This document shows, piece after piece, positions 33,940 to 43,329 of a stretch of 64,000 nt of DNA. Positions within the stretch are counted from its first letter, which is position 1. Each line of letters opens with the position of its first letter. The stretch is from Cronobacter muytjensii ATCC 51329 (GTDB lineage: Bacteria > Pseudomonadota > Gammaproteobacteria > Enterobacterales > Enterobacteriaceae): positions 434,001-498,000 of the forward strand of contig NZ_CP012268.1 of assembly GCF_001277195.1 (NCBI RefSeq), read 5' to 3'. The notes below the pieces were generated by a model that made no database searches, had not been told where the DNA came from, and saw only the letters and a program-made list of their open reading frames with translations. The position numbers and the translations under genes were made by a program.

Positions 33940-35037
33940 ATGGCTCAACAAACCCCGTTGTATGAACAGCACAACCTCTGCGGCGCGCGCATGGTGGATT
34001 TCCACGGCTGGATGATGCCGCTGCATTACGGCTCACAAATTGACGAACACCATGCCGTGCGCAACGACGCGGGGATGTTTGACGTCTCTCACATGACCAT
34101 TGTCGATCTGCGCGGCGCGCGCACCCGCGATTTCCTGCGCTACTTGCTGGCAAACGATGTGGCGAAGCTGACCCAGCCGGGTAAAGCGCTCTACACCGCC
34201 ATGCTCAACGCCTCTGCCGGCGTGATTGACGACCTGATCGTCTACTTCATGACGGAAGACTATTTCCGCCTGGTGGTGAACTCCGCTACCCGTGAAAAAG
34301 ATCTCGCCTGGATCAACGAGCATGCCGAGCCTTACGGCGTCGCCGTTACCGTGCGCGACGATCTCTCCCTTATCGCCGTTCAGGGCCCGAACGCGAAGGC
34401 CAAAGCCGCCACGCTGTTTAACGATGCGCAGCGTAAAGCCGTCGAAGGCATGAAGCCGTTTTTCGGCGTGCAGGCGGACGATTTATTTATCGCCACTACC
34501 GGTTATACCGGCGAAGCGGGTTATGAAATCGCGATGCCGAATGAAAAAGCGGCGGGGTTCTGGAGCCAGCTGGTAGAAGCGGGCGTGAAACCCTGCGGCC
34601 TCGGCGCGCGCGACACGCTGCGCCTTGAGGCGGGCATGAATCTGTATGGCCAGGAGATGGATGAAGGCGTTTCGCCGCTCGCTGCCAATATGGGCTGGAC
34701 GATCGCCTGGCAGCCGGAAGACCGCGATTTCATCGGTCGCGATGCGCTGGAAGCCCAGCGTGAAAACGGCACTGAACAGCTGGTCGGCCTGGTCATGACC
34801 GAAAAAGGCGTGCTGCGCAATGAGCTGCCGGTGCGCTTCACCGACACTCAGGGCAACGCGTGCGAAGGCATTATCACCAGCGGCACGTTCTCGCCGACGC
34901 TCGGCTACAGCATTGCGCTGGCTCGCGTTCCGGCGGGTATCGGCGATACTGCCATTGTGCAGATCCGCAACCGCGAAATGCCCGTGAAGGTCACTAAACC
35001 CGTTTTCGTGCGCGCCGGTAAACCGGTGGCGCAGTAA
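33940..35037 (+). CDS. gcvT: Glycine cleavage system T protein (aminomethyltransferase)
   Basis: GcvT releases ammonia from the aminomethyl-lipoyl H protein and transfers the one-carbon unit to tetrahydrofolate. The 365-residue protein starts MAQQTPLYEQHNLCGARMVDF. Folate-binding and catalytic segments include HHAVRNDAGMFDVSHM and LGARDTLRLEAGMNLYGQEMDE. It is first of gcvTHP; gcvH begins 23 bases on. Confidence 0.98.
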   Translation: MAQQTPLYEQHNLCGARMVDFHGWMMPLHYGSQIDEHHAVRNDAGMFDVSHMTIVDLRGARTRDFLRYLLANDVAKLTQPGKALYTAMLNASAGVIDDLIVYFMTEDYFRLVVNSATREKDLAWINEHAEPYGVAVTVRDDLSLIAVQGPNAKAKAATLFNDAQRKAVEGMKPFFGVQADDLFIATTGYTGEAGYEIAMPNEKAAGFWSQLVEAGVKPCGLGARDTLRLEAGMNLYGQEMDEGVSPLAANMGWTIAWQPEDRDFIGRDALEAQRENGTEQLVGLVMTEKGVLRNELPVRFTDTQGNACEGIITSGTFSPTLGYSIALARVPAGIGDTAIVQIRNREMPVKVTKPVFVRAGKPVAQ

Positions 35038-35060
35038 GTTTTGTTATCAGGAGAGAAGCA

Positions 35061-35450
35061 ATGAGCAATGTGCCAAACGAACTGAAATACAGCAAAGAAC
35101 ACGAATGGCTGCGTAAAGAAGCGGACGGTACTTACACCGTTGGGATCACCGAACATGCGCAGCAGTTGCTGGGCGACATGGTGTTTGTCGACCTGCCGGA
35201 TGTCGGCGCGACCGTCAGCGCGGGCGACGACTGCGCCGTAGCGGAGTCGGTGAAAGCCGCCTCTGACATCTACGCGCCGGTCAGCGGCGAGATCGTGGCC
35301 GTCAATGACGCGCTGAGCGACTCTCCGGAACTGGTCAACAGCGAGCCGTACGGCCAGGGCTGGATTTTCAAAATCAAAGCCAGCGACGAGGCCGAAGTGG
35401 CCGCGCTGCTGGACGCCAGCGCGTATGAAGCGCTGTTAGAAAACGAGTAA
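35061..35450 (+). CDS. gcvH: Glycine cleavage system H protein
   Basis: GcvH is the lipoylated shuttle between GcvP, GcvT and lipoamide dehydrogenase. The 129-residue protein carries the lipoyl lysine K65 within ESVKAASDIYAPVSG. Spacing and order fit a single gcvTHP transcript, preceded by AGGAGAGAAGC. Confidence 0.99.
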   Translation: MSNVPNELKYSKEHEWLRKEADGTYTVGITEHAQQLLGDMVFVDLPDVGATVSAGDDCAVAESVKAASDIYAPVSGEIVAVNDALSDSPELVNSEPYGQGWIFKIKASDEAEVAALLDASAYEALLENE

Positions 35451-35583
35451 TACACGGGACCGCGCTCCTGGGTAACGCTCAGGGGCAGGCGCGTGCGCCG
35501 CATTGCACGCGCCGCTCCCACAAGGGAGCACAACTGACCATCGCATTTATTTGCCTCACTGCACGTTTCAGGAAATATCGCCC

Positions 35584-38457
35584 ATGACCCAGACCCTGAG
35601 CCACCTGGAAAATCGCGACGCTTTTATCGGGCGTCATATCGGACCGGGTGTTGACCAGCAGCAGGAGATGCTGCGCACCGTTGGCGCGGACTCGCTGGAT
35701 GCGCTGATTTCGCAAATCGTTCCGGCGGATATCCAGCTTGCGACCCCGCCTGATGTTGGCGACGCCGCGACCGAATTCGCTGCGCTGGCGGAGCTTAAAG
35801 CTATCGCCGGGCGCAATAAGCGCTTCAAAAACTATATCGGCATGGGCTACACCGCGGTGCACACCCCGCCGGTTATCCTGCGCAACATGCTGGAAAACCC
35901 GGGCTGGTACACGGCCTATACGCCTTACCAGCCGGAAGTCTCTCAGGGACGTCTCGAAGCACTGCTTAATTTCCAGCAGGTGACGCTGGATCTGACCGGG
36001 CTCGATATCGCCTCCGCCTCGCTGCTTGATGAAGCTACCGCCGCGGCGGAAGCCATGGCGATGGCGAAGCGCGTCAGCAAACTGAAAAACGCCAACCGTT
36101 TCTTTGTGGCGGCTGATGTGCATCCACAGACGCTGGATGTGGTGCGCACCCGCGCTGAAACCTTCGGCTTTGAGGTGATTGTGGATGACGCGCAAAAGGC
36201 GCTCGATCATCAGGATCTGTTTGGCGTGCTGTTGCAGCAGGTCGGCACCACTGGCGAAGTGCATGACTATCGCGCGCTGATTAGCGAGCTGAAATCCCGC
36301 AAAGTGGTGGTCAGCGTAGCGGCGGATTTTATGGCGCTGGTGCTCCTGACCGCGCCGGGCAAGCAGGGCGCGGATATCGTCTTCGGCTCCGCCCAGCGTT
36401 TCGGCGTGCCGATGGGCTACGGCGGCCCGCATGCGGCGTTCTTTGCCGCCAGCGATGAATTTAAACGCTCCATGCCTGGGCGCATTATCGGCGTATCGAA
36501 AGACGCCGCCGGTCGCACTGCGCTGCGTATGGCGATGCAAACCCGCGAGCAGCATATTCGCCGCGAGAAAGCGAACTCCAACATCTGTACTTCCCAGGTG
36601 CTGCTGGCCAATATCGCGAGCCTCTACGCCGTGTTCCACGGCCCGGAGGGGCTGAAGCGCATCGCCAGCCGTATCCACCGTTTTGCCGATATTCTGGCGG
36701 CGGGCCTGCAACGCAAAGGGCTGAAGCTGCGTCATGCCACCTGGTTCGACACGCTGTGCGTCGACGTCGCCGATAAAGCGGCGGTGCTGGCGCGCGCGCA
36801 GGCACAGGAAATCAACCTGCGCAGCGATATTCCGGGCGCGGTCGGCATTACGCTTGATGAAACCACGACCCGCGCTGACGTGCAGGCGCTGCTGCGCGTC
36901 GTGACCGGTGACGACGCGCAGGCGGATATCGACGCGCTGGATAAAGAGGTGGCGCACGACAGCCGCTCCATTCCGGCCGCGATGCTACGCGATGACGCCA
37001 TCCTGACGCATCCGGTCTTTAATCGCTACCACAGCGAAACCGAGATGATGCGTTATATGCACAGCCTTGAGCGCAAAGATCTGGCGCTGAATCAGGCGAT
37101 GATCCCGCTCGGCTCCTGCACCATGAAGCTCAATGCGGCAGCGGAAATGATCCCGATAACCTGGCCGGAATTCGCCGAACTGCATCCGTTCTGTCCGGCG
37201 GATCAGGCCGAGGGCTATCTGCAGATGATTGGCCAGCTCTCCGACTGGCTGGTGAAGCTCACCGGTTACGATGCGCTCTGCATGCAGCCGAACTCCGGCG
37301 CGCAGGGCGAGTATGCGGGCCTGCTGGCTATCCGCCACTATCACGAAAGCCGCAACGAAGGCCATCGCGATATCTGTCTTATTCCGAGCTCCGCGCATGG
37401 CACCAACCCGGCGTCGGCGCAGATGGCAGGCATGCAGGTCGTCGTGGTCGCCTGTGATAAACAGGGCAATATCGATCTGGCGGATCTGCGTGTGAAGGCC
37501 GAAACCGCAGGCGATAAGCTCTCCTGTATTATGGTGACGTATCCGTCCACCCACGGCGTGTATGAAGAAACCATCCGCGAGGTGTGCGACATCGTGCATC
37601 AGTACGGCGGTCAGGTTTACCTTGACGGCGCCAACATGAACGCCCAGGTGGGCATCACGTCGCCGGGCTATATCGGCGCGGATGTCTCACATCTCAACCT
37701 GCATAAAACATTCTGCATTCCGCACGGCGGCGGCGGCCCTGGCATGGGCCCGATTGGCGTGAAAGCGCATCTGGCGCCATTCGTGCCGGGCCACAGCGTC
37801 GTGCAGATTGAAGGCATGCTGACGGCGCAGGGCGCGGTTTCCGCCGCACCGTTCGGCAGCGCGTCGATTCTGCCGATAAGCTGGATGTATATCCGTATGA
37901 TGGGCTCTGAAGGGCTGAAGAAGGCAAGCCAGACGGCAATCCTCAACGCCAACTACATCGCCAGCCGTCTGAAAGACGCCTATCCGGTGCTCTATACCGG
38001 TCGCGACGGCCGCGTCGCGCATGAGTGCATTCTGGATATTCGCCCGCTGAAAGAGGCCACCGGCATAAGCGAACTGGATATCGCCAAACGCCTTATCGAC
38101 TATGGCTTCCACGCGCCGACCATGTCTTTCCCGGTCGCGGGCACGCTGATGGTTGAGCCGACAGAATCGGAAAGCAAAACTGAGCTGGACCGCTTTATCG
38201 ACGCGATGCTGGCGATCCGCGGCGAAATCGACCGTGTGGCGCAGGGCGAATGGCCGCAGGACGATAACCCGCTGGTCAACGCGCCGCACGTGCAGCGCGA
38301 ACTGGCTCAGGAATGGGAGCACGCTTACAGCCGCGAGCTGGCGGCGTTCCCGGCAGGGTTTGAGAATAAATACTGGCCGACCGTGAAGCGTCTCGATGAT
38401 GTTTACGGCGACCGTAATCTCTTCTGCTCCTGCGTGCCGATGAGCGAGTATCAGTAA
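35584..38457 (+). CDS. gcvP: Glycine dehydrogenase (decarboxylating), P protein
   Basis: GcvP decarboxylates glycine with PLP and passes the aminomethyl group to GcvH. The 957 residues equal the E. coli enzyme, starting MTQTLSHLENRDAFIGRHIG. The PLP lysine lies in HLNLHKTFCIPHGGGGPG near residue 706, and the protein has the two homologous halves typical of single-chain P proteins. The 133-bp gap from gcvH contains GC-rich hairpin-forming sequence. Confidence 0.98.
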   Translation: MTQTLSHLENRDAFIGRHIGPGVDQQQEMLRTVGADSLDALISQIVPADIQLATPPDVGDAATEFAALAELKAIAGRNKRFKNYIGMGYTAVHTPPVILRNMLENPGWYTAYTPYQPEVSQGRLEALLNFQQVTLDLTGLDIASASLLDEATAAAEAMAMAKRVSKLKNANRFFVAADVHPQTLDVVRTRAETFGFEVIVDDAQKALDHQDLFGVLLQQVGTTGEVHDYRALISELKSRKVVVSVAADFMALVLLTAPGKQGADIVFGSAQRFGVPMGYGGPHAAFFAASDEFKRSMPGRIIGVSKDAAGRTALRMAMQTREQHIRREKANSNICTSQVLLANIASLYAVFHGPEGLKRIASRIHRFADILAAGLQRKGLKLRHATWFDTLCVDVADKAAVLARAQAQEINLRSDIPGAVGITLDETTTRADVQALLRVVTGDDAQADIDALDKEVAHDSRSIPAAMLRDDAILTHPVFNRYHSETEMMRYMHSLERKDLALNQAMIPLGSCTMKLNAAAEMIPITWPEFAELHPFCPADQAEGYLQMIGQLSDWLVKLTGYDALCMQPNSGAQGEYAGLLAIRHYHESRNEGHRDICLIPSSAHGTNPASAQMAGMQVVVVACDKQGNIDLADLRVKAETAGDKLSCIMVTYPSTHGVYEETIREVCDIVHQYGGQVYLDGANMNAQVGITSPGYIGADVSHLNLHKTFCIPHGGGGPGMGPIGVKAHLAPFVPGHSVVQIEGMLTAQGAVSAAPFGSASILPISWMYIRMMGSEGLKKASQTAILNANYIASRLKDAYPVLYTGRDGRVAHECILDIRPLKEATGISELDIAKRLIDYGFHAPTMSFPVAGTLMVEPTESESKTELDRFIDAMLAIRGEIDRVAQGEWPQDDNPLVNAPHVQRELAQEWEHAYSRELAAFPAGFENKYWPTVKRLDDVYGDRNLFCSCVPMSEYQ

Positions 38458-38495
38458 CGGCTCTTCGCTGTGACCAGCAGGTAAAGACAACCCAC

Positions 38496-38520
38496 AGGGC
38501 GCTTCGGCGCCCTTTTTTTA
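38496..38520 (+). terminator. Rho-independent terminator of gcvTHP
   Basis: AGGGCGC, tetraloop TTCG, GCGCCCT, then TTTTTT: a compact terminator with a UUCG loop. Confidence 0.93.
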
Positions 38521-38657
38521 TGGCGCGGCGCCGGATGCCACGCTATTGCTACCTGATTTGTAGAGTGTCCCTGCGTTACGCACCGCGGTAAGTTATCGGG
38601 AGCACCCCGATGCATGCAGAAAAGCCTGCTGTACCACACCATAAAAAAGGAAAAAGT

Positions 38658-39401
38658 ATGTCCATTGCACTGATTACCGGCGCGAGCCGCGGCATTGGCA
38701 GGGCGACGGCGCAGTTGCTGGCCGCGCAGGGCTATACCGTGGCGGTCAATTACCTCAGTAACGCCGCCGCGGCGCAGGAGGTGGTTGACGCGATCACCGC
38801 ACACGGCGGGCGGGCGTTTCCCGTGCAGGCGGATATCAGCGACGAAAGGCAGGTGATGGCGATGTTCGCCACGCTTGACCAGCAGGACGAGCCGCTGGTT
38901 GCGCTGGTCAATAACGCCGGCGTTCTGTTTACCCAATGCATGACGGAGAACCTGACCGCAGAGCGCATCAACAAAGTGCTCGCCATTAACGTCACCGGCT
39001 ATTTCCTGTGCTGCCGCGAAGCGGTGAAGCGAATGGCGCATCATCACGGCGGGCGGGGCGGTGCGATTGTGAATGTGTCGTCTGCCGCCTCACGGCTTGG
39101 CGCGCCTGGCGAGTATGTCGATTACGCGGCGTCGAAAGGCGCGGTGGATTCACTGACCATTGGGCTATCGCTGGAAGTCGCCGCGCAGGGCATTCGCGTC
39201 AACGGCGTGCGGCCAGGGCTTATCTATACCGATATTCACGCCTCTGGCGGCGAGCCGGGCCGCGTCGATCGTGTGAAATCGGCGTTACCGATGCAGCGCG
39301 GCGGTCAACCGGAAGAGGTCGCCGAAGCCATCGCCTGGTTGCTCAGCGATAAAGCCTCTTACGTGACGGGCAGTTTTCTTGATCTCGCCGGCGGGAAATA
39401 A
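38658..39401 (+). CDS. ygfF: SDR-family oxidoreductase YgfF
   Basis: The 247-residue protein (start MSIALITGASRGIGRA) is a classical short-chain dehydrogenase: cofactor motif TGASRGIG (7-14), NNAG, and catalytic YAASKGAV with Tyr and Lys, plus the upstream Ser in VNVSSAAS. It matches E. coli YgfF throughout. Substrate unknown. It follows the gcv terminator by 140 bases and so probably has its own promoter. Confidence 0.93.
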   Translation: MSIALITGASRGIGRATAQLLAAQGYTVAVNYLSNAAAAQEVVDAITAHGGRAFPVQADISDERQVMAMFATLDQQDEPLVALVNNAGVLFTQCMTENLTAERINKVLAINVTGYFLCCREAVKRMAHHHGGRGGAIVNVSSAASRLGAPGEYVDYAASKGAVDSLTIGLSLEVAAQGIRVNGVRPGLIYTDIHASGGEPGRVDRVKSALPMQRGGQPEEVAEAIAWLLSDKASYVTGSFLDLAGGK

Positions 39402-39433
39402 CCGGAGCGGATTGACGAGGGCGGAAGAGAGGC

Positions 39434-39464
39434 AGGCGGGTGGCGCTGCGCTTATCCGCCCTAC
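39434..39464. repeat. REP-like element with adjoining hairpins
   Basis: GGCGGGTGGCGC-TGCGCTTATCCGCC resembles enterobacterial REP palindromes. It is followed to about 39560 by further inverted repeats (GGCGGG...CCCGCC, CCCGCC...GGCGGG, CTCCCC GCA GGGGAG), forming a BIME-like cluster between convergent ygfF and bglA. Confidence 0.65.
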
Positions 39465-39574
39465 GGGACAGACAGAAGCCGTATTGCAGGGCGGGAAGTA
39501 AAGCGCACCCGCCAGATCTGATGGCGGGCGCCGTTTGGCTCCCTCCCCGCAGGGGAGAGGGCTGACATGAGAGG

Positions 39575-41008
39575 TCAGAGCGACTCGCCGTTACTCGCAA
39601 TCACCCCCTGATACCACGCAAAACTCTTCTTACGGGAGCGGGACATATCGCCTGTGCCGTCATCGTGCTTATTCACATAGATAAAGCCGTAACGCTTGCT
39701 GTACTGCCCGGTAGTGAATGATACGCAGTCGATGCAGCCCCACGGCGTATAGCCCAGCAAATCCACGCCGTCGTAAGTCACCGCTTTCATCATCTGCTCA
39801 ATATGGGCGCGCAGATAATCGATGCGGTAATCATCATTAATGCTGCCGTCTTCTTCCACGTTGTCGTAAGCGCCAAAGCCGTTTTCGACGATAAACAGCG
39901 GCTTCTGGTAGCGCTCGTAGAGCTCACACAGCGCGTAGCGCAGGCCCACCGGGTCAATCTGCCAGCCCCAGTCGGACGCTTTCACATGCGGGTTCGGCAC
40001 GCTGCCCTGGAAACCGGTCAGCGCATCGCCGCTGCCGCCCTCGGCCTGTACCGCGTTAGTCATGTAATAGCTGAAGCCCAGATAGTCGCAGCAGCCTTCG
40101 CGCAGGATCTGCTCGTCGCCTGCTTCCATCCTGATGTGAAAACCGCGGCGCTGCCACTCGTTCAGCACGTAAGACGGGTAGTAGCCGCGCAGCTGGACGT
40201 CGGTAAAGACATAACGCTCACGCATCGATTCCTGCGCATACATTACGTCCTCCGGTTTGCAGGAGAACGGATAGAGCGGCACCATCGCCAGCATGCAGCC
40301 GATTTTCATCTCCGGGTTAATGCGATGGCCAATTTTCACCGCCAGGGCGCTCGCTACAAACTGATGGTGCAGCACCTGGTACATCGTCTCTTCCGGGTTG
40401 TCGTGTTCGGTATAGACCACGCCGGAGCAGCAGTAGCCGAACAACGGCGCGCGCCAGTTGCGCTGGTTGTTGATCTCGTTAAAGGTCATCCAGTATTTGA
40501 CCTTATTCTTGTAGCGCTCAAACACCACTTCGGCGAAGCGCACAAAGAAATCCACCACTTTACGGTTGGTCCAGCCGCCATACTGCTGCACCAGATGCAG
40601 CGGCATTTCAAAATGAGAGAGCGTAATGACCGGCTCGATGTTGTATTTCAGCAGCTCATCGAACATATCGTCGTAAAACTTAAGGCCAGCCTCGTTAGGC
40701 TGCGTTTCGTCGCCATTCGGGAAGATACGCGTCCAGGCGATGGAGGTGCGGAAACATTTAAAGCCCATTTCGGCGAAGAGTTTAATGTCTTCTTTGTAAT
40801 GCCCGTAGAAATCGATGGCTTCGTGGTTTGGGTAATATTTGCCCGGCACAACGGATTCGGTGATTTCACGCGGTACGCCGTGCGCGCCGCCGGTCAGCAC
40901 GTCGCAGATGCTCGGCCCTTTGCCGCCCTGATCCCAGCCGCCTTCCACCTGATGCGCGGCGACCGCGCCGCCCCATAAAAAGTCTTTCGGTAATTTAAGC
41001 TGTTTCAT
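39575..41008 (-). CDS. bglA: 6-phospho-beta-glucosidase A
   Basis: BglA hydrolyses phosphorylated beta-glucosides such as arbutin- or salicin-6-phosphate after PTS uptake. The 477-residue protein is a GH1 TIM barrel: FLWGGAVAAHQVEGGWD near the N-terminus, acid/base glutamate in TFNEIN, nucleophile in VENGFGAYD. It matches E. coli BglA closely. A RpiR-type regulator is encoded just upstream on the same strand; no PTS permease is adjacent. Confidence 0.97.
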   Translation of the reverse strand: MKQLKLPKDFLWGGAVAAHQVEGGWDQGGKGPSICDVLTGGAHGVPREITESVVPGKYYPNHEAIDFYGHYKEDIKLFAEMGFKCFRTSIAWTRIFPNGDETQPNEAGLKFYDDMFDELLKYNIEPVITLSHFEMPLHLVQQYGGWTNRKVVDFFVRFAEVVFERYKNKVKYWMTFNEINNQRNWRAPLFGYCCSGVVYTEHDNPEETMYQVLHHQFVASALAVKIGHRINPEMKIGCMLAMVPLYPFSCKPEDVMYAQESMRERYVFTDVQLRGYYPSYVLNEWQRRGFHIRMEAGDEQILREGCCDYLGFSYYMTNAVQAEGGSGDALTGFQGSVPNPHVKASDWGWQIDPVGLRYALCELYERYQKPLFIVENGFGAYDNVEEDGSINDDYRIDYLRAHIEQMMKAVTYDGVDLLGYTPWGCIDCVSFTTGQYSKRYGFIYVNKHDDGTGDMSRSRKKSFAWYQGVIASNGESL

Positions 41009-41159
41009 CGTGTCATCTCATCGAAAATGAATTTGAAGCTGATTAATAACGATAAATTAATAGAGGCTGGCTGCGAGTCTAGCAAAGGAAATACAAAAGT
41101 CACGCTATAACAAATAGCGTATGGCGTGACTTGTTACAAATGAAAAACAGGTTGTTTTT

Positions 41160-41894
41160 TTATGTCAGTTTTTTCGCCAGCTTGCGGCCCAGCGTTTCAA
41201 GAATATAGATGACAGGAATTTGCGTGGTAATGTCGTAAACACCAGCGATGCGCGTTTGCGGGACGTGCCAGGAGAGATTGAAATCAGCAAGCTTCGCCAG
41301 AGAAGAGTTTTCATGGCTGGTAACAGAGAGCACTTTGCAGCGGTGCAGGCTGAACTGGCTGGCGAAACGCAGGATCTCTTCGGTCTCGCCGGAGACGGAG
41401 AGCACAATCGCCAGCGCGTTTTTCGCCATATCGTTTGTGACCGGGAAATAAGGGTCGTCAATATGGTTACTGAATTTTCCGACATTTGAGAAAAATCGCG
41501 CGCCATATTTGGCCAGTGCGCCTGAGGTGCCTGCCCCAACAAATATAATACGTTCGGATTCGAGAATAATTTCTACCGCTTTTTCAAGCAGGGCATCGAA
41601 TTCCTCATTATTGACGCTGCGGAAAAAACTAATAATTTCACTGGCGCCGAAATTTGCCTGCTGTGGCTCATTTTGCTCCAGATATAATTTAAAACGTACG
41701 CGGAATTCGGAATACCCTTCGCAATTCAGTTTGCGGCAAAAGCGTAATACGGTTGTGGTGGAAACACCCGCCGCATCCGCCAGTTCGCGAATTGTCATGT
41801 ACATGACTTTGTCGCGGTTTTTGACCACAAAATTGTAAACCATCATCTCAAGATTATTGAGGCTGGCGACAGCGGAGTGGGTAAACATCGTCAC
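41160..41894 (-). CDS. RpiR/MurR-family regulator (HTH + SIS) beside bglA
   Basis: The 244-residue protein has an N-terminal HTH of RpiR type (MTIRELADAAGVSTTTVLRFCRKL, about 32-55) and a SIS sugar-phosphate-binding domain (about 105-235; FVGAGTSGALAKYGARFFSN, SVSGETEEI). The start is GTG at 41894, nine bases after AAGGA; ATG at 41888 is an alternative. Such regulators sense phosphorylated sugars. Its place 151 bases upstream of bglA suggests it controls bglA in response to a beta-glucoside phosphate; this is inference. K-12 has no such gene at this locus. Confidence 0.88.
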   Translation of the reverse strand: MTMFTHSAVASLNNLEMMVYNFVVKNRDKVMYMTIRELADAAGVSTTTVLRFCRKLNCEGYSEFRVRFKLYLEQNEPQQANFGASEIISFFRSVNNEEFDALLEKAVEIILESERIIFVGAGTSGALAKYGARFFSNVGKFSNHIDDPYFPVTNDMAKNALAIVLSVSGETEEILRFASQFSLHRCKVLSVTSHENSSLAKLADFNLSWHVPQTRIAGVYDITTQIPVIYILETLGRKLAKKLT

Positions 41895-42066
41895 GGCGCA
41901 ACATCCTTTGGTTAATGCTTTCAGGCTCCGGCGCGGGCGTTGACCGCGGCGTCGGCTCGCTCATGCTGCCATAAATCGCGGCGGCATGCGCCACTCTTTC
42001 TGCCGCGCAATGGCGTCTGCCCGCCGCGCGGCTTATGATGGGGCCTTCTTTTTACCAGGACGCGCC

Positions 42067-42381
42067 ATGAAAAACGCTATTACTTTCTATACCCGCTTCC
42101 AGCAGGACATTCTCAACGGCACCAAAACTATCACCATCCGAGACGCCAGCGAATCACACTTTAAGCCGGGCCAGCGGCTGCGCACCGGGCGCTACGAGGA
42201 TGACGGCTATTTCTGCACGCTGGAAGTCCTGAGCGTGACGCCGGTAATGCTGGCGCAACTGAACGAAGAGCATGCTCGTCAGGAGAATATGACGCTGGAT
42301 GCGCTGAAAAAGGTTATTGGGGACATTTATCCGGGACTCAGTGAACTGTATGTGATTGCTTTCAAAAAGGTTGATGAGTAA
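42067..42381 (+). CDS. yqfB: N4-acetylcytidine amidohydrolase (ASCH domain) YqfB
   Basis: The 104-residue protein is an ASCH-domain protein matching E. coli YqfB (ITFYTRFQQDILNGTKTITIRD, DDGYFCTLEV, ARQENMTLDALKKVI). YqfB is reported to hydrolyse N4-acetylcytidine to cytidine, with the Lys of the GTKTITIRD segment in catalysis. The start at MKNAITF is chosen by alignment. Confidence 0.93.
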   Translation: MKNAITFYTRFQQDILNGTKTITIRDASESHFKPGQRLRTGRYEDDGYFCTLEVLSVTPVMLAQLNEEHARQENMTLDALKKVIGDIYPGLSELYVIAFKKVDE

Positions 42382-42545
42382 ACGCACGCATGGGCGGTAA
42401 AGGGAAAACTGTTGTCCGGGGCCGTTGCGCCAGGCTGTTACGGGTCGTCACAGATTTATTTTAGCGAACAGGTGTTCACTGGAATCATTCTCAGTTAGGC
42501 TATGTGGGCTGCGTTTTTTTTATTCAGTTTTACCGGAGTCGCCAC

Positions 42546-43199
42546 ATGGTTCGTAAACCATTACTTGCGCAGGGATATTCACTGGCTGAGGAGATAGCCA
42601 ACAGCATCAGTCACGGCATCGGGCTGGTGTTTGGGATTGTCGGGCTGGTGTTGTTACTGGTCCAGGCGGTGGACAGCAATGCCAGCGCCACTGCTATCAC
42701 CAGTTACAGCCTCTATGGCGGCAGCATGATCCTGCTGTTTCTCGCCTCGACCCTTTACCACGCCATACCGCACGCGCGGGCTAAAACCTGGCTTAAAAAG
42801 TTTGATCATTGTGCGATTTACTTATTAATTGCAGGCACTTACACGCCGTTTATGTTGGTGGGGCTTAAGTCGCCGCTGGCGCATGGATTGATGATTGTTA
42901 TCTGGAGCCTGGCGCTGCTCGGCATCCTCTTTAAGCTCACCATCGCGCACCGCTTTAAGGTTTTGTCGCTGGTGACTTATCTTACGATGGGCTGGCTGTC
43001 GCTGGTGGTCATCTACCAGATGGTGGTGAAGCTCGCGCCTGGTAGCGTAACGCTGCTCGCGGCAGGGGGCATTATCTATTCGCTGGGCGTGATTTTTTAT
43101 GTCTGCAAACGTATTCCGTACAACCATGCCATCTGGCACGGTTTCGTGCTGGGCGGGAGCGTCTGCCATTTCCTGGCCATTTACCTCTATATCCGTTAA
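42546..43199 (+). CDS. trhA: Hemolysin III family membrane protein TrhA (YqfA)
   Basis: The 217-residue protein has seven predicted membrane segments and the HlyIII/PAQR histidine motifs SHGIGLVFG, LYHAIPH and HAIWHGFVLGGSVCHF, which may bind zinc. E. coli TrhA (YqfA) is reported to take part in membrane energetics homeostasis; the mechanism is unclear. An inverted repeat (CCGCCAGGC, 43256-43285) lies downstream between it and convergent ygfZ. Confidence 0.92.
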   Translation: MVRKPLLAQGYSLAEEIANSISHGIGLVFGIVGLVLLLVQAVDSNASATAITSYSLYGGSMILLFLASTLYHAIPHARAKTWLKKFDHCAIYLLIAGTYTPFMLVGLKSPLAHGLMIVIWSLALLGILFKLTIAHRFKVLSLVTYLTMGWLSLVVIYQMVVKLAPGSVTLLAAGGIIYSLGVIFYVCKRIPYNHAIWHGFVLGGSVCHFLAIYLYIR

Positions 43200-43329
43200 C
43201 GCGCCTGCGTTATCGCAATCTCGCCTGATACACCTAATCAACATCCACTGAATTCCCGCCAGGCTGATGGTTACCGGCCTGGCGGTCATGACGGGCGCAT
43301 TCCGTGCGCCGGGTTTTGGCGGGAAACCG

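Noticed and set aside
35479..36957. 492-codon frame opposite gcvP
   Set aside because: Antisense shadow of a certain gene, rich in Arg/His/Gln as such shadows are, no start context.
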